A stretch of DNA of 64,000 nt. Source: Streptomyces sp. V4I2 (GTDB lineage: Bacteria > Actinomycetota > Actinomycetes > Streptomycetales > Streptomycetaceae). The notes under the pieces were generated by a model. It ran no database searches, was not told the DNA's origin, and saw only the letters and a program-made list of their open reading frames with translations. The stretch is taken from positions 6,882,001 to 6,946,000 of the forward strand of contig NZ_JAUSZM010000003.1 in NCBI RefSeq assembly GCF_030817655.1, in the 5' to 3' direction. Positions within the stretch are counted from its first letter, which is position 1. The number at the start of each line of letters is the position of its first letter. Below, piece after piece: positions 33,997-42,491 of this stretch. The translations under genes were made by a program, and so were the position numbers.

Positions 33997-34395
33997 TCAG
34001 GCGCTAACCCACCGCGCCATACCTTCAAAGGCGTCGAGCGTGCGGCTGTGTCCCGGACCGAACCAGGCGCTGCAGTCCCGACCGAGCCGGTCGTACAGTT
34101 CGGCGGCTCCGCGCACGTCACCGCTATGCCCAGTGAGGTCGGCAAGTTCCATGCGCGCAGCGATGACCAGAGCATGGTCCTGGCCGTGCTTCCAGATAAG
34201 CCGTCGTACCGTGAGTTCGGCAGCGCTCAGTTGATCGGCGAAGCCGTTGTCGCACATGGATGCGCCCGGCCCTGGAGAGGGGCCGTCAGCACGTCGCTCT
34301 GCTCCGGACGCATCGAGGTCCCGCTCGATCTCCTTGATCGCGTGGACGACCGCGCGCGCGTTGTGAGGCCGATGCTGGGGATCCTTGGCGTGTCA
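33997..34395 (-). pseudogene. C-terminal fragment of a Ser/Thr kinase with TPR-like tail
   Basis: Reading the minus strand from a stop codon at about 34393-34395 gives HAKDPQHRPHNARAVVHAI. AKDPxxRP is the end of a eukaryotic-type kinase domain (subdomain XI). It is followed by a linker and then by TPR-like helices (ADQLSAAELTVRRL, HALVIAARMELADLTG, RGAAELYDRLGRDC) ending RTLDAFEGMARWVSA at 33997. The catalytic kinase lobe is missing and no start codon precedes it. It is a truncated relic at the island edge. Confidence 0.6.
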
Positions 34396-34469
34396 GTCCC
34401 GCCATGGTGCACGCCTGCTTCGAGTACCTCACCGGCGGCGAGTATCCACGAGGACAGGCTGGGCACTGA

Positions 34470-34764
34470 ATGCTCCTGGTCCAGTTGCACGGCGCGGACT
34501 CCGGGCAGCCATGGGCGCCGGTGGGGGCCCGTCGCATGCTCGGCCGTGCCGGGAAACGCGCCGGTCCCGGGGTCGTGAAGCCCCACGCATTCCGGCACAG
34601 CTTTACTTCCGCAGTTCTCGACGCCGCCGAGGCAACCTGCTGATTGCCCGGGATGCCGGCGGCTGGGCCTCGGCCGCATGGTCGATGAGGTCTACGGTCA
34701 CGTCGACGTCCATGACCCCGCCTTCGACGCCGCGCTCCGCACGGTCTGGGGTGAGGTCAAGTGA
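34470..34764 (+). pseudogene. Tyrosine recombinase (integrase) C-terminal relic
   Basis: The plus strand encodes GARRMLGRAGKRAG...VVKPHAFRHSFTSAVLDAAE, carrying the H-x-x-R box (HAFRH). After a one-base shift it reads NLLIARDAGGWASA. After a second shift it reads MVDEVYGHVDVHDPAF, with the nucleophile Tyr in YGH, and then ends VWGEVK-stop. Only the last ~100 residues of a recombinase remain and two frameshifts break it. It lies 1.3 kb inside the left repeat, where an element would carry its integrase. The next fragment overlaps its stop by GTGA. Confidence 0.75.
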
Positions 34765-35180
34765 GGGCGCCGTCCCCGCTGTTGCAGGAAGCCCGCACAC
34801 GACTGGACCGGCTGAAGGTGCTCACCGCGCTGATCGGCGGGCCCGAGTTCGACCCGGTGCTGCGCGGCGGGGTGCTGAAGATCCCGCCGGCTCACCCGGT
34901 CTATCCGTGGAACTGCACGGTCTCCGACTGCGCGCGGTCGCGCTGGCGGCGCTACGCGATGTGCTCGGTGCACGCCGACCAGTGGCAGGAGGCGGAGGCG
35001 CGCGGGATGAGCCGGTCTCATTTCCTGCGGGCGGCGGAACCGCTGCTGGCCGCCGAGGCGCCGAAGGAGTTGATGTGCCGGATCTGCCCGCAGCGGCCAG
35101 CGTTCAGCCTGCAGCTGGTGCTGTGCTTCCGGCACCGCAACCGGTGGCTGAGCCACCTGAAGCGGCACCCCGGCGGGCGT
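34761..35180 (+). pseudogene. N-terminal part of a second, larger recombinase-associated protein
   Basis: About 140 residues start at GTG 34761, coupled to the integrase relic. LLQEARTRLDRLKVLTALIGG is followed by cysteine pairs WNCTVSDCARSRW, MCSVHADQW, MCRICPQRP and LCFRHRNRW, suggesting zinc-binding knuckles. This resembles the N-terminal region of the large second recombinase that follows a tyrosine integrase in multi-recombinase elements of Streptomyces; that match is from memory. Homology stops near 35170, where sequence switches to a subtilase fragment in another frame, so the gene is truncated by a junction. Confidence 0.5.
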
Positions 35181-35418
35181 GTGCATCCGGTCGACCTACC
35201 TCGCCGGCGGCTACACCACCATGTCCGGCGCCTCCATGGCCGCGCCGTACGTGGCGGGCGGCGCTGCGCTGTACCGGGCCACTCACCCGACCGCATCGCC
35301 CCAGACCGTCAACGCGGCCCTGAGAACGCGGGCAGCCTCGACTGGTCCCGGCCGTCGCAGGACGGGGACGCCGTCAAGGAGAGCCTCCTCGGGGTGTCCC
35401 CGGGTCTGGCCCGTACTG
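35181..35418 (+). pseudogene. Subtilisin-like (S8) serine protease C-terminal fragment
   Basis: STYLAGGYTTMSGASMAAPYVAGGAALYRATHPTAS contains the active-site Ser segment of S8 peptidases (GTSMAxPH in most; here GASMAAPY). A single-base shift then separates VNAALRT from AGSLDWSRPSQDGDAVKESLLGVS, the usual end of these proteins. The protease Asp and His regions are absent. It is abutted directly to the recombinase fragment, so this is a recombination scar. Confidence 0.7.
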
Positions 35419-35491
35419 ACCAGCCGCCAGCGCGGCAGTCCTCGGCACCCGCCGAGGTGCGCTGCCGCACGTCAGACCAGCAGCCCTCGGC

Positions 35492-36934
35492 TCATTTCTC
35501 ACCCGCGAGGTCCGCCACGGTGGCCTCCTTCTGATGGGCCGACAAACGGGGCGAGGGCAGTTCGCCATACGCCCCGTAGGTGCCGTAGCGGTCGCCCTTC
35601 GGCGGCACGGCCATGTTGAAGACGGTGCCGAGCACGCGGCCGCCCACCCGTTCCAGCGCATCTGTGGCGGTGCGGACCTGGTCACGGCTGGTCTTCGAGG
35701 CCCGGACGACGAGCAGCGTGCCCTGGGCCAGCGAGGCAAGTCCGAGGGTGTCGGCTACCGGCAGCAGCGGCGCCGTGTCGACGATGACCGCCTCGTACCT
35801 GTTCGCCAGGTCATGCAGGACTTCGTTCATACGGGCCGAGGCAAGCAACTCGGTGGGGTTCGGCGGCACGGCACCGCCGGCGAGCACCGAGAGCCCGTTG
35901 CCGACCTGTTGCATCACTTCCTCGACTCGGGCCTGCCCGATGAGCACGGTGGTCAGTCCGGCGTCCTGGACGAGGCCGAAGGTCCTGGCCACGCACGGGC
36001 GGCGTAGGTCGGCGTCCACGAGGCAGGTGGAGACACCCGCCTCGGCCAGGGAGAGGGCCAGGTTCACCGAGGTGCTTGTCTTGCCCTCGCCGGGCACCGA
36101 ACTGGTCACCATGATGATCCGGGGACGGTCGTCGACCTGGGCGAACTGCAGATTGGTGCGCAGCTTGCGGAACGCCTCGGCGCGCTGGGAGTGACTGTCG
36201 GCGGTGATGAGTGGTTGTGCGGGGGCGCTCTTGTCGTACGGAATGGCCCCGAGGCCCGGCAGACCGGTGAGCTCGGAGAGCGCCTGGCTGGTCTTGAGGG
36301 TGGTGTCGAGGGTCTCACGCAGGACGACGAGTCCGGCGGCGAGCAGCAGTCCGGCGAGCGCCCCGCCGGCCAGGTTGAGCAACGGGCGCGGCGAGACGGG
36401 ATCGGCGGGCGCGACCGCGTACTGGGTGACGCCCAGCGAGACAGGTGAGACGGGGTCAGGCGCATCTTGTTCGCGCGCCGCCGCCTGGTCCGGCATAGGT
36501 GTCTCCAGCCGCTCCACGACGGCGCTGAAAGACGCCGCGACGGCGTTGACGACGTTCGCGGCACGCTCGGGGTCGGTGTCCCGGACGGTGATGTTGATGA
36601 GCACTGTGTTGAGCGGGGCCTCGGCGGTGATCCGGGACGTCAGCTCTTCCGGTGTGGTGCGCAGCTTCAGCTCACGCACCACGGGCCCGGCCACCTGGCG
36701 GGTCGGCACGATGGCGGCGTACGACTGCACCCGCGCCTGCGAGAAGCTCTGTCCCTGGCTCAGCTGAGTGGTGTCCTCACCGGTGTGGGTGGCGACGAAG
36801 AGCTGCGTCCTGGCCTCGTAGACGGCGGTGCTGCATGCCGTGACGACGACCGCAGCGCCGATCGCGAGGGCCAAGCAGACCGCGACGGTCAACCAGCGTC
36901 TGGCAAGAGCCTTCAGGAATCCGTGGAGATCCAA
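35492..36934 (-). CDS. Exopolysaccharide tyrosine autokinase (Wzz-Wzc type BY-kinase)
   Basis: A 480-residue protein with an N-terminal Wzz chain-length domain between two membrane helices (about residues 15-35 and 187-206) and a cytoplasmic bacterial tyrosine-kinase domain. Walker A is SSVPGEGKTSTS (GEGKTS at 282-287), Walker A' is CLVDADLRRP, and a tyrosine cluster YGTYGAYG lies about 25 residues from the C-terminus for autophosphorylation. It controls polymerisation and export with the Wzx/Wzy machinery. The matching phosphatase lies at the far end of the locus (60.9 kb). It is divergent from the cyclotransferase gene across a 334-bp regulatory spacer. Confidence 0.93.
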   Translation of the reverse strand: MDLHGFLKALARRWLTVAVCLALAIGAAVVVTACSTAVYEARTQLFVATHTGEDTTQLSQGQSFSQARVQSYAAIVPTRQVAGPVVRELKLRTTPEELTSRITAEAPLNTVLINITVRDTDPERAANVVNAVAASFSAVVERLETPMPDQAAAREQDAPDPVSPVSLGVTQYAVAPADPVSPRPLLNLAGGALAGLLLAAGLVVLRETLDTTLKTSQALSELTGLPGLGAIPYDKSAPAQPLITADSHSQRAEAFRKLRTNLQFAQVDDRPRIIMVTSSVPGEGKTSTSVNLALSLAEAGVSTCLVDADLRRPCVARTFGLVQDAGLTTVLIGQARVEEVMQQVGNGLSVLAGGAVPPNPTELLASARMNEVLHDLANRYEAVIVDTAPLLPVADTLGLASLAQGTLLVVRASKTSRDQVRTATDALERVGGRVLGTVFNMAVPPKGDRYGTYGAYGELPSPRLSAHQKEATVADLAGEK

Positions 36935-37268
36935 GCTGCACCCCTTATAAGACCGAGGAAAACACCCAAAGGGTGGGTTTGTTCCCTATGTACACGGGTG
37001 AACATAGGGGCTCGAACGTCTCAATCCGGGGAGCCACCCCAATATCGGTCCGGCCAACAGCCCTGGAGGCAGACACTCTGTCCGTGCCACACCTGTCAGG
37101 GGTCGGTGTTGCTGCCATGGCGGAGCGCGTCACACCATCCGGCGACCTCCTGGCACGCCACACCCTCCGGCAGCCGGACACCGCATTCGTCCGTGTATCC
37201 ATGTCTCGGTCCAAGGCTCCGGCGTCTCACCGCGCCTGGTTCGAACTCGACCGAGGAGAGTGGAGAAA
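36935..37268. promoter_or_regulatory. Divergent promoter region between the kinase and cyclotransferase genes
   Basis: These 334 bp are less GC-rich than the genes and carry two dyads: aaacaccc around an aaa loop near 36959-36980, and ccctatgt / acataggg with a 10-bp spacer at 36984-37009. The right part (37128-37268) is the first copy of a duplicated leader also found before the DUF4012 gene. The region must drive both halves of the locus. Confidence 0.55.
36984..37009. promoter_or_regulatory. 26-bp dyad, possible operator
   Basis: ccctatgt (36984-36991) and acataggg (37002-37009) form a perfect 8-bp inverted repeat with a 10-bp centre, suitable for a dimeric regulator controlling the divergent kinase and cyclotransferase genes. 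No regulator gene is obvious in the locus. Confidence 0.45.
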
Positions 37269-37286
37269 ATGACGACATTGCCGAGA
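37128..37286 (+). repeat. First copy of a ~155-bp duplicated leader
   Basis: This shares with 38165-38327 a common order of blocks: caccatc-gg-gac-tcctg, cggcagccggacac, ttcgtcc-tgtatccatgt, ctcggtc-aaggct, and gagtggagaa-atgacgac-ttgccgag. The last block includes the ribosome site and first codons of the cyclotransferase gene (ATG 37269). Confidence 0.85.
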
Positions 37287-38168
37287 CTGCGGGCTGTTCC
37301 GACATCAGCGATGGGAGCGCTGCTCATCTGCTGCATGTCCTGCACGGCGGGGGACGCAGCGGAAGGCCGCACCTCTGGTCCGGCCACCGAGACCCACGCC
37401 GACGGCGCCCCGGCGCCCGAGTCGGCACCCGCGGACGGTGTCGACCGGTTGCGGGCCAAGGTACTCGAGGTCCTGCCGCACGATCCGCAGGCCTTCACCC
37501 AGGGACTGGAGATGGCCGGTGACACGCTGTACGAAGGCACTGGTCTGGCCGGGCGGTCGTCGGTACGGGCGGGCCCACCCGGCAGTCGGCCCACGGCCCG
37601 TGTGGATATGCCCGCGCCGTTGTTCGGCGAGGGGATCACCGTCCTCGGCCGGACGCTCTGGCAGCTGACCTGGCGGAACAGGATCGCCGTCGAGCGCGAT
37701 GCGACGACACTGGAGGAGGTACGCCGCGTCCCGTACCCCGACGAGGGCTGGGGGGTGTGCCACCAGCGGTCCAGGAACAGGCTGGTGACGAGCGACGGTT
37801 CGTCCCGGCTGACGTTCCGGCACCCGAAGACGCTCGCGAAGACGGGCGACATCGGTGTCACGGAGAACGGGCGACCGGTGGCGAAGCTGAACGAACTGGA
37901 ATGCGTCGGCGACGCCGTGTACGCCAACGTCCTGTTCACCGAACGGATCGTACGCATCGACCCCGCCACCGGTGCGGTGAAGGCGAGCATCGATGCCACA
38001 GGGCTGCTGCGTGAGAACGAACGCGTGAACGGTTCCGTCCTGAACGGCGTGGCGGCCGTCCCCGGCGCCAACCAGTTCCTGATCACCGGCAAGTTCTGGC
38101 CCAAGATGTTCCGCGTGGTGTTCAGTCCCGCGACGAGCTCACCCGGCAGGGGCCCGGAGGAGGAGTGA
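37269..38168 (+). CDS. Glutaminyl-peptide cyclotransferase (plant/bacterial QC fold), exported
   Basis: A 299-residue protein. A short N-terminal hydrophobic segment (AMGALLICCMSCTAG, about residues 10-25) looks like a signal peptide or lipoprotein signal. The rest is the five-bladed propeller glutamine cyclotransferase family: VLEVLPHDPQAFTQGLEMAGDTLYEGTGLAGRSSV, GEGITVLGRTLWQLTWRN, RVPYPDEGWGVCHQ, KLNELECVGDAVYANVLFTERIVRIDPATGAV, and VLNGVAAVPGANQFLITGKFWPKMF. These enzymes convert N-terminal Gln to pyroglutamate on secreted proteins. Its presence at the head of an exopolysaccharide operon is unusual. Start and ribosome site lie inside the duplicated leader. Confidence 0.88.
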   Translation: MTTLPRLRAVPTSAMGALLICCMSCTAGDAAEGRTSGPATETHADGAPAPESAPADGVDRLRAKVLEVLPHDPQAFTQGLEMAGDTLYEGTGLAGRSSVRAGPPGSRPTARVDMPAPLFGEGITVLGRTLWQLTWRNRIAVERDATTLEEVRRVPYPDEGWGVCHQRSRNRLVTSDGSSRLTFRHPKTLAKTGDIGVTENGRPVAKLNELECVGDAVYANVLFTERIVRIDPATGAVKASIDATGLLRENERVNGSVLNGVAAVPGANQFLITGKFWPKMFRVVFSPATSSPGRGPEEE

Positions 38169-38327
38169 GCACCACACCATCAGGTGACTTCCTGCAACAC
38201 CGGTCTGCTCGGCAGCCGGACACTCCGTTCGTCCATGTATCCATGTCTCGGTCAAAGGCTTGTGCCACATCACCGCCTGACTTGGACTCACTCGAGAAGA
38301 GTGGAGAACATGACGACGTTGCCGAGT
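38165..38327 (+). repeat. Second copy of the ~155-bp duplicated leader
   Basis: It begins at the cyclotransferase stop codon and repeats the leader of that gene (see 37128-37286), including the ribosome site and the codons ATG ACG ACG TTG CCG. Here those codons open a nine-codon frame rather than a full gene. Confidence 0.85.
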
Positions 38328-38339
38328 GGGGGGACATGA
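38310..38339 (+). CDS. Nine-residue leader ORF coupled to the DUF4012 gene
   Basis: ATG 38310, preceded by a GTGGAG ribosome site, encodes MTTLPSGGT and stops at TGA 38337-38339, which overlaps the ATG (38336) of the DUF4012 gene as ATGA. The first five codons match the start of the cyclotransferase gene (MTTLP), because the leader is duplicated. It probably delivers ribosomes to the DUF4012 start; the peptide itself may have no role. Confidence 0.5.
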   Translation: MTTLPSGGT

Positions 38340-40174
38340 CGGAGCGACAAGTGCCCGCCGTTCCAGGGAATCCCGGTCCTGCCCGAAGCCTCTTCCGCCT
38401 GCGCGGATCCGGTCGGCGTCGTTCGGTCAGGAACGCGCTGTTGGCCGCCGCCACGCTGTGCGTGGCCGGCGCCGCCTGGATCGGGGTCACCGGGCTGCTC
38501 GCCCGCTCCGAGCTGCTGAACGTGGAGCGAGAGCTTTCAGCGCTCAAGCAATCCGTCATGAGCTCGTCGGGGAACGTCGCCCCGGCGAGCCCGGAGAAAG
38601 CGATGCAGAGCGCGGCGGCGCATGCCGCCCGGGCACACCAACTCACCACCGGGCCTGCCTGGTACATGGCTTCGCACGTGCCGTATCTGGGCCGGCCCGT
38701 CACCACGGTTCGCGGCATCGCCCAAGCCGCCGACCGACTGACCGGTGACGTACTGCCGCCGATGGTGGAACTCGTAGCGCAGCCGACCGACGATGTCCGC
38801 CACACCGGGCTACTGGCCCTGCTGTCCGAACTCCGCGGCACGGCCCCGGCGCTGGAGCAGGCCGCACGGGCTGCCGCCGACACTCGCACTCTCGCCGATG
38901 GGCTGCCTCGTACGTCCTGGGTGCCGGGTCTCGATCGGGCGCGTGCCCAGCTGGTCTCTCAGCTCCAACAGACGGCCCCCGCCATGGCCGAGATGGCTGT
39001 GGCGGGCCGCGTGCTTCCCTCCATGTTGGGAGTGGACGGCCCGCGGCGCTACATCGTCGTGTTCCAGAACACCGCCGAAGCGAGAGGCACAGGAGGCCTC
39101 CCCGGAGCCTTCGCCGTACTGACAGCCGCTCAGGGAAGGCTGCAGTTCGAGACCTTCGGCACCGACACCATGCTGGCCAATGTGCGCCCCGCCGTCGACC
39201 TGGGAGCCGAGTACCGAGCTCAGTACGGCGCCATGGACCCCACCGGCACCTGGGCCAACTCGAACGTCAGCCCCCATTTCCCCTACGCGGCCCGCATCTG
39301 GACGGCCGTGTGGAGCAAGTACAGCGGACAGCAGGTGGAGGGTGCGGCCGCCGTGGATCCCAGCGCTCTGGCGAGGCTTCTGCAGGCGACGGGCCCGGGC
39401 CGACTGCCCGACGGTACGGCGCTCACGGCCGACAACGTACTGGACCTCACCGAGCGCACCGGTTATGCCCGCTTCGCCGACAGCCGGGAGCGCAAGGCGT
39501 TCCTCCTCGGTGTCGCCCGAGCCGCAGCCGCCAGGTTCACAGGTGCCTTGAGCACCCCTGAGCAGCTGCCGGAACTCCTCAAGGCGACCTACGACATCAC
39601 GCAACAAGGACGCCTGAAAGTGTGGAGCGCCGAGAGTCGGGAACAAAGTTTGCTGCAGAAACACCCCCTGGCCGGGGCATTGCCGTCGCAGCCCGGACCG
39701 ATCGCGGGAGTGGTGGTCAACAACGCCGCGGGCGGCAAGCTCGATTACTACCTGGAGCGGAAGCTGCACTGGATTCCCGGCAACTGCACTCCGCACGGAC
39801 GAAAGGTCACCGCGCGAGTCACACTCGACAACCGGGCCCCCGCGTCGGGGCTCCCCCCTTATGTCACTCAGCGTGTCGACAAGCCGCCGTACCTCACCCG
39901 GCCCGGTGACAACCGCGTGCTCGTCTCCTACTACGCCAGCTCGGGCGCACACCTGACCGGCGCCACCCTGGACGGTCACCGAGTCACCGTAGGCAGCAGC
40001 GTCGAACGCGGCCACGCCGTCTACACGCTGGATGTGGAACTGCCCGCGCAGAGCAGCCGTACGCTGACGCTCGACCTCCTGGAACCGATCAGCAACCGCA
40101 CCCCGGCGCTGCTGGACCAGCCGCTGGTCACGCCGACGCGCGCCCGCCTGGAGGCCGTGTCCGTCTGCGAATAG
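38336..40174 (+). CDS. DUF4012 domain membrane-anchored protein
   Basis: A 612-residue protein. A basic N-terminus and one membrane helix (ALLAAATLCVAGAAWIGVTGLL, about residues 34-55) precede a large extracytoplasmic region. DUF4012 is marked by YIVVFQNTAEARGTGGLPGAF, MLANVRPAVDLGAEYRAQYG, WANSNVSPHFPYAARIW and later GKLDYYLERKLHW. The family recurs in actinobacterial and cyanobacterial polysaccharide loci and is of unknown function; a role in assembly or attachment of the polymer outside the cell is inference. It has a duplicated leader and a coupled nine-codon ORF. Confidence 0.88.
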   Translation: MTERQVPAVPGNPGPARSLFRLRGSGRRRSVRNALLAAATLCVAGAAWIGVTGLLARSELLNVERELSALKQSVMSSSGNVAPASPEKAMQSAAAHAARAHQLTTGPAWYMASHVPYLGRPVTTVRGIAQAADRLTGDVLPPMVELVAQPTDDVRHTGLLALLSELRGTAPALEQAARAAADTRTLADGLPRTSWVPGLDRARAQLVSQLQQTAPAMAEMAVAGRVLPSMLGVDGPRRYIVVFQNTAEARGTGGLPGAFAVLTAAQGRLQFETFGTDTMLANVRPAVDLGAEYRAQYGAMDPTGTWANSNVSPHFPYAARIWTAVWSKYSGQQVEGAAAVDPSALARLLQATGPGRLPDGTALTADNVLDLTERTGYARFADSRERKAFLLGVARAAAARFTGALSTPEQLPELLKATYDITQQGRLKVWSAESREQSLLQKHPLAGALPSQPGPIAGVVVNNAAGGKLDYYLERKLHWIPGNCTPHGRKVTARVTLDNRAPASGLPPYVTQRVDKPPYLTRPGDNRVLVSYYASSGAHLTGATLDGHRVTVGSSVERGHAVYTLDVELPAQSSRTLTLDLLEPISNRTPALLDQPLVTPTRARLEAVSVCE

Positions 40175-40268
40175 ACGCAACGAGCTCCCCGCGATCGGGC
40201 ACCCGGCCTCGGCCGGAACATTCTTCAGCCGGCGCTCATTCGAATTCCGAAAAGCGAGGTCACCGTCT

Positions 40269-41438
40269 ATGCGTCTCCGCGTCATAAGAGTCATCGCCAG
40301 GATGAACATCGGTGGACCTGCCCTACAGATTTCCGCCCTGATGCGCGGCCTGGACACCGAGCGTTTCGACCACCGGCTGTTCGCCGGTTCCGTGGGACCG
40401 GACGAAGCGGACTACATCGAAAAGTCGGCCACCGATGTCGCGGTGTCCCGTGTGCCCTTCCTGGGGCGAGCGGTGCGACCCACTGATGACGTCCGGGCTC
40501 TTCGGGAACTCGTCGCGGCAATGCGGCAATTCCGTCCGCACATTGTTCACACGCACACGGCCAAAGCCGGGGCGCTCGGGCGTATCGCGGCGATCACGGC
40601 CCGCGTCCCCGCCCGGGTGCACACGTTTCACGGGCATCTGCTGCACGGCTACTTCTCACCCCGGAAGACCAGACTGGTCGTACACGCCGAGCGACGGCTG
40701 GCACGGGGCACCGACCGGCTGGTGGCGGTCGGCGAACGAGTGCGCGACGAACTCCTCGCCGCAGGAATCGGCCGGACGGAACAGTACGCGGTGGTGCCGC
40801 CCGGCACCCTGCTCCCCAGCCCGCCGGAGCGTTCCGAGGCCCGGCGCATGCTGGGCCTCCCCCAGGACGCCCCGGTGGTGGCCTACGTCGGCCGGGTGAC
40901 GCAGATCAAACGGCCGGACCGCTTCCTGGCCGTCTCGCAGGAGGTACGTCGCGCGGTTCCCGAGGCCCACTTTCTGATGTGCGGGGAAGGCGACCTGGGA
41001 CCCGCCCTGCAGCAGAACCCCGGCCTGGACGGTGCTCTCCACCGCCTGGGCTGGCGCACCGACGTGGAGACCGTGTACGCGGCGGCGGACGTTGTCCTGC
41101 TCACCTCCGACAACGAGGGGACGCCGGTCAGCCTCATCGAGGCGGGCCAAGCGGGGGTGCCCGTGGTGGCCACCGACGTGGGCAGCGTGGCGGAGGTCGT
41201 ACGGGACGGGGAGACCGGGCTGCTGTGCGGACCGCACGTCCCGCAGCTGACCCGCCACACCGTGCGTCTCCTTCGTGACCCGCGCCTGCGTCACGACATG
41301 GGCGAGCGCGCCCGCTCCTGGACCACGCGCCGCTTCGGCGCGGAGCGCCTGGTCGACGACACCCACCGCCTCTACGCCTCCATCGCCGTGGCGCATGGCT
41401 GGTGGCCGCCTACTCCGACAGAGGGTGAAGGGAAATGA
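40269..41438 (+). CDS. Glycosyltransferase family 4
   Basis: A 389-residue GT-B enzyme. The N-terminal acceptor domain reads VIRVIARMNIGGPALQISALMRGL, the GT4 signature of sugar-nucleotide retaining transferases. HTHTAKAGALGRIAAIT is in the middle, and the C-terminal donor domain has VAYVGRVTQIKRPDRFL and the E-x7-E motif in NEGTPVSLIEAGQAGVPVVATDVG. It adds one sugar to the lipid-linked repeat unit on the inner membrane face. It overlaps the next gene by ATGA (41435-41438), so the epimerase is translationally coupled and may supply its donor. Confidence 0.9.
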   Translation: MRLRVIRVIARMNIGGPALQISALMRGLDTERFDHRLFAGSVGPDEADYIEKSATDVAVSRVPFLGRAVRPTDDVRALRELVAAMRQFRPHIVHTHTAKAGALGRIAAITARVPARVHTFHGHLLHGYFSPRKTRLVVHAERRLARGTDRLVAVGERVRDELLAAGIGRTEQYAVVPPGTLLPSPPERSEARRMLGLPQDAPVVAYVGRVTQIKRPDRFLAVSQEVRRAVPEAHFLMCGEGDLGPALQQNPGLDGALHRLGWRTDVETVYAAADVVLLTSDNEGTPVSLIEAGQAGVPVVATDVGSVAEVVRDGETGLLCGPHVPQLTRHTVRLLRDPRLRHDMGERARSWTTRRFGAERLVDDTHRLYASIAVAHGWWPPTPTEGEGK

Positions 41439-42415
41439 ACGTAGTAGTCACCGGCGGAGCCGGATTCATCGGCGCGAACCTGTGCCGTGAACTCTCCACC
41501 CGTCCCGGAGTCGGGCGGATCACCGCCCTGGACGATCTCAGCACCGGCAGCGCGGCCAATCTCAAGGGCGTCGACGCGGAACTGGTGGAAGGCAGCATCC
41601 TCGACACCGATCTGCTGGACGACGTGGTCTCCGCTGCGGACGCCGTGGTGCACCTGGCCGCGCGCCCGTCCGTCCCCCGCTCCCTCGCTGACCCCTTCGC
41701 CAGCCACGAAGTCAACGCCACCGGCACCGTACGAGTGCTGGAGGCGTGCCGCCGCCGAGGCACTCATCTGGTCGCCGCTTCCTCCTCGTCCGTTTACGGA
41801 GCGGTCCCCACGCTGCCCAAGCACGAGGACCTGCCGACCCGCCCTCTCAGTCCCTACGCCGCAAGCAAGCTCGCCACGGAGGCGTACGTACTCGCGCACG
41901 GAGCCAGTTTCGGCCTCCCCGTGCTCGCGCTGCGCTTCTTCAACGTGTACGGACCGCTCCAGCCCGCGGGGCACGCCTATGCCGCGGTCGTCCCCGCGTT
42001 CATCGACGCCATGCTGCGCGGAGCACCGGTGACCGTCCACGGCGACGGTCTGCAGACGCGTGACTTCACATATGTCGGCACCGTTGTCCGGGTCCTGGCT
42101 GACGCCGTGCTCCACCAGGTCACCTGCGCCGGTCCCGTGAACCTGGCCTTCGGTACCCGGGTCTCCATCCGCGAGCTCATCCAGCGCCTCGCCACGGCGG
42201 TGGGAGGTCCACCGCCCACAGTGGAACACCTGGCAGCCCGTCCCGGAGATGTCCGTGACTCCCAGGCCGCCGACGGCGTGCTGCGTGGCCTCTTCCCCGA
42301 TGTCACCCCGGTGCCGCTGGACCACGGGCTGGCGGACACGGTGCGGTGGTTCCGCGGGCTTCCGGAGTACGCGGCGCGGTCAGCCGGCGAACCGGCTGGT
42401 GCCGGTGTGCTCTGA
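41435..42415 (+). CDS. NAD-dependent sugar-nucleotide epimerase/dehydratase (extended SDR)
   Basis: A 326-residue extended short-chain dehydrogenase. The NAD site is VVVTGGAGFIGANLCREL, catalytic Ser is in SSSSVYGAV, and the YxxxK motif is YAASK, followed by LRFFNVYGPLQ. It most resembles UDP-glucose/GlcNAc 4-epimerases; the exact sugar cannot be read. It is coupled to the preceding glycosyltransferase by a 4-bp overlap. Confidence 0.9.
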   Translation: MNVVVTGGAGFIGANLCRELSTRPGVGRITALDDLSTGSAANLKGVDAELVEGSILDTDLLDDVVSAADAVVHLAARPSVPRSLADPFASHEVNATGTVRVLEACRRRGTHLVAASSSSVYGAVPTLPKHEDLPTRPLSPYAASKLATEAYVLAHGASFGLPVLALRFFNVYGPLQPAGHAYAAVVPAFIDAMLRGAPVTVHGDGLQTRDFTYVGTVVRVLADAVLHQVTCAGPVNLAFGTRVSIRELIQRLATAVGGPPPTVEHLAARPGDVRDSQAADGVLRGLFPDVTPVPLDHGLADTVRWFRGLPEYAARSAGEPAGAGVL

Positions 42416-42491
42416 CCCCGACAACCGCACGCCGGCCTGTGAAACCGCCGATGCCGCACGGCCACATCCGGAGGGAGCGCGACGAGGTCCT

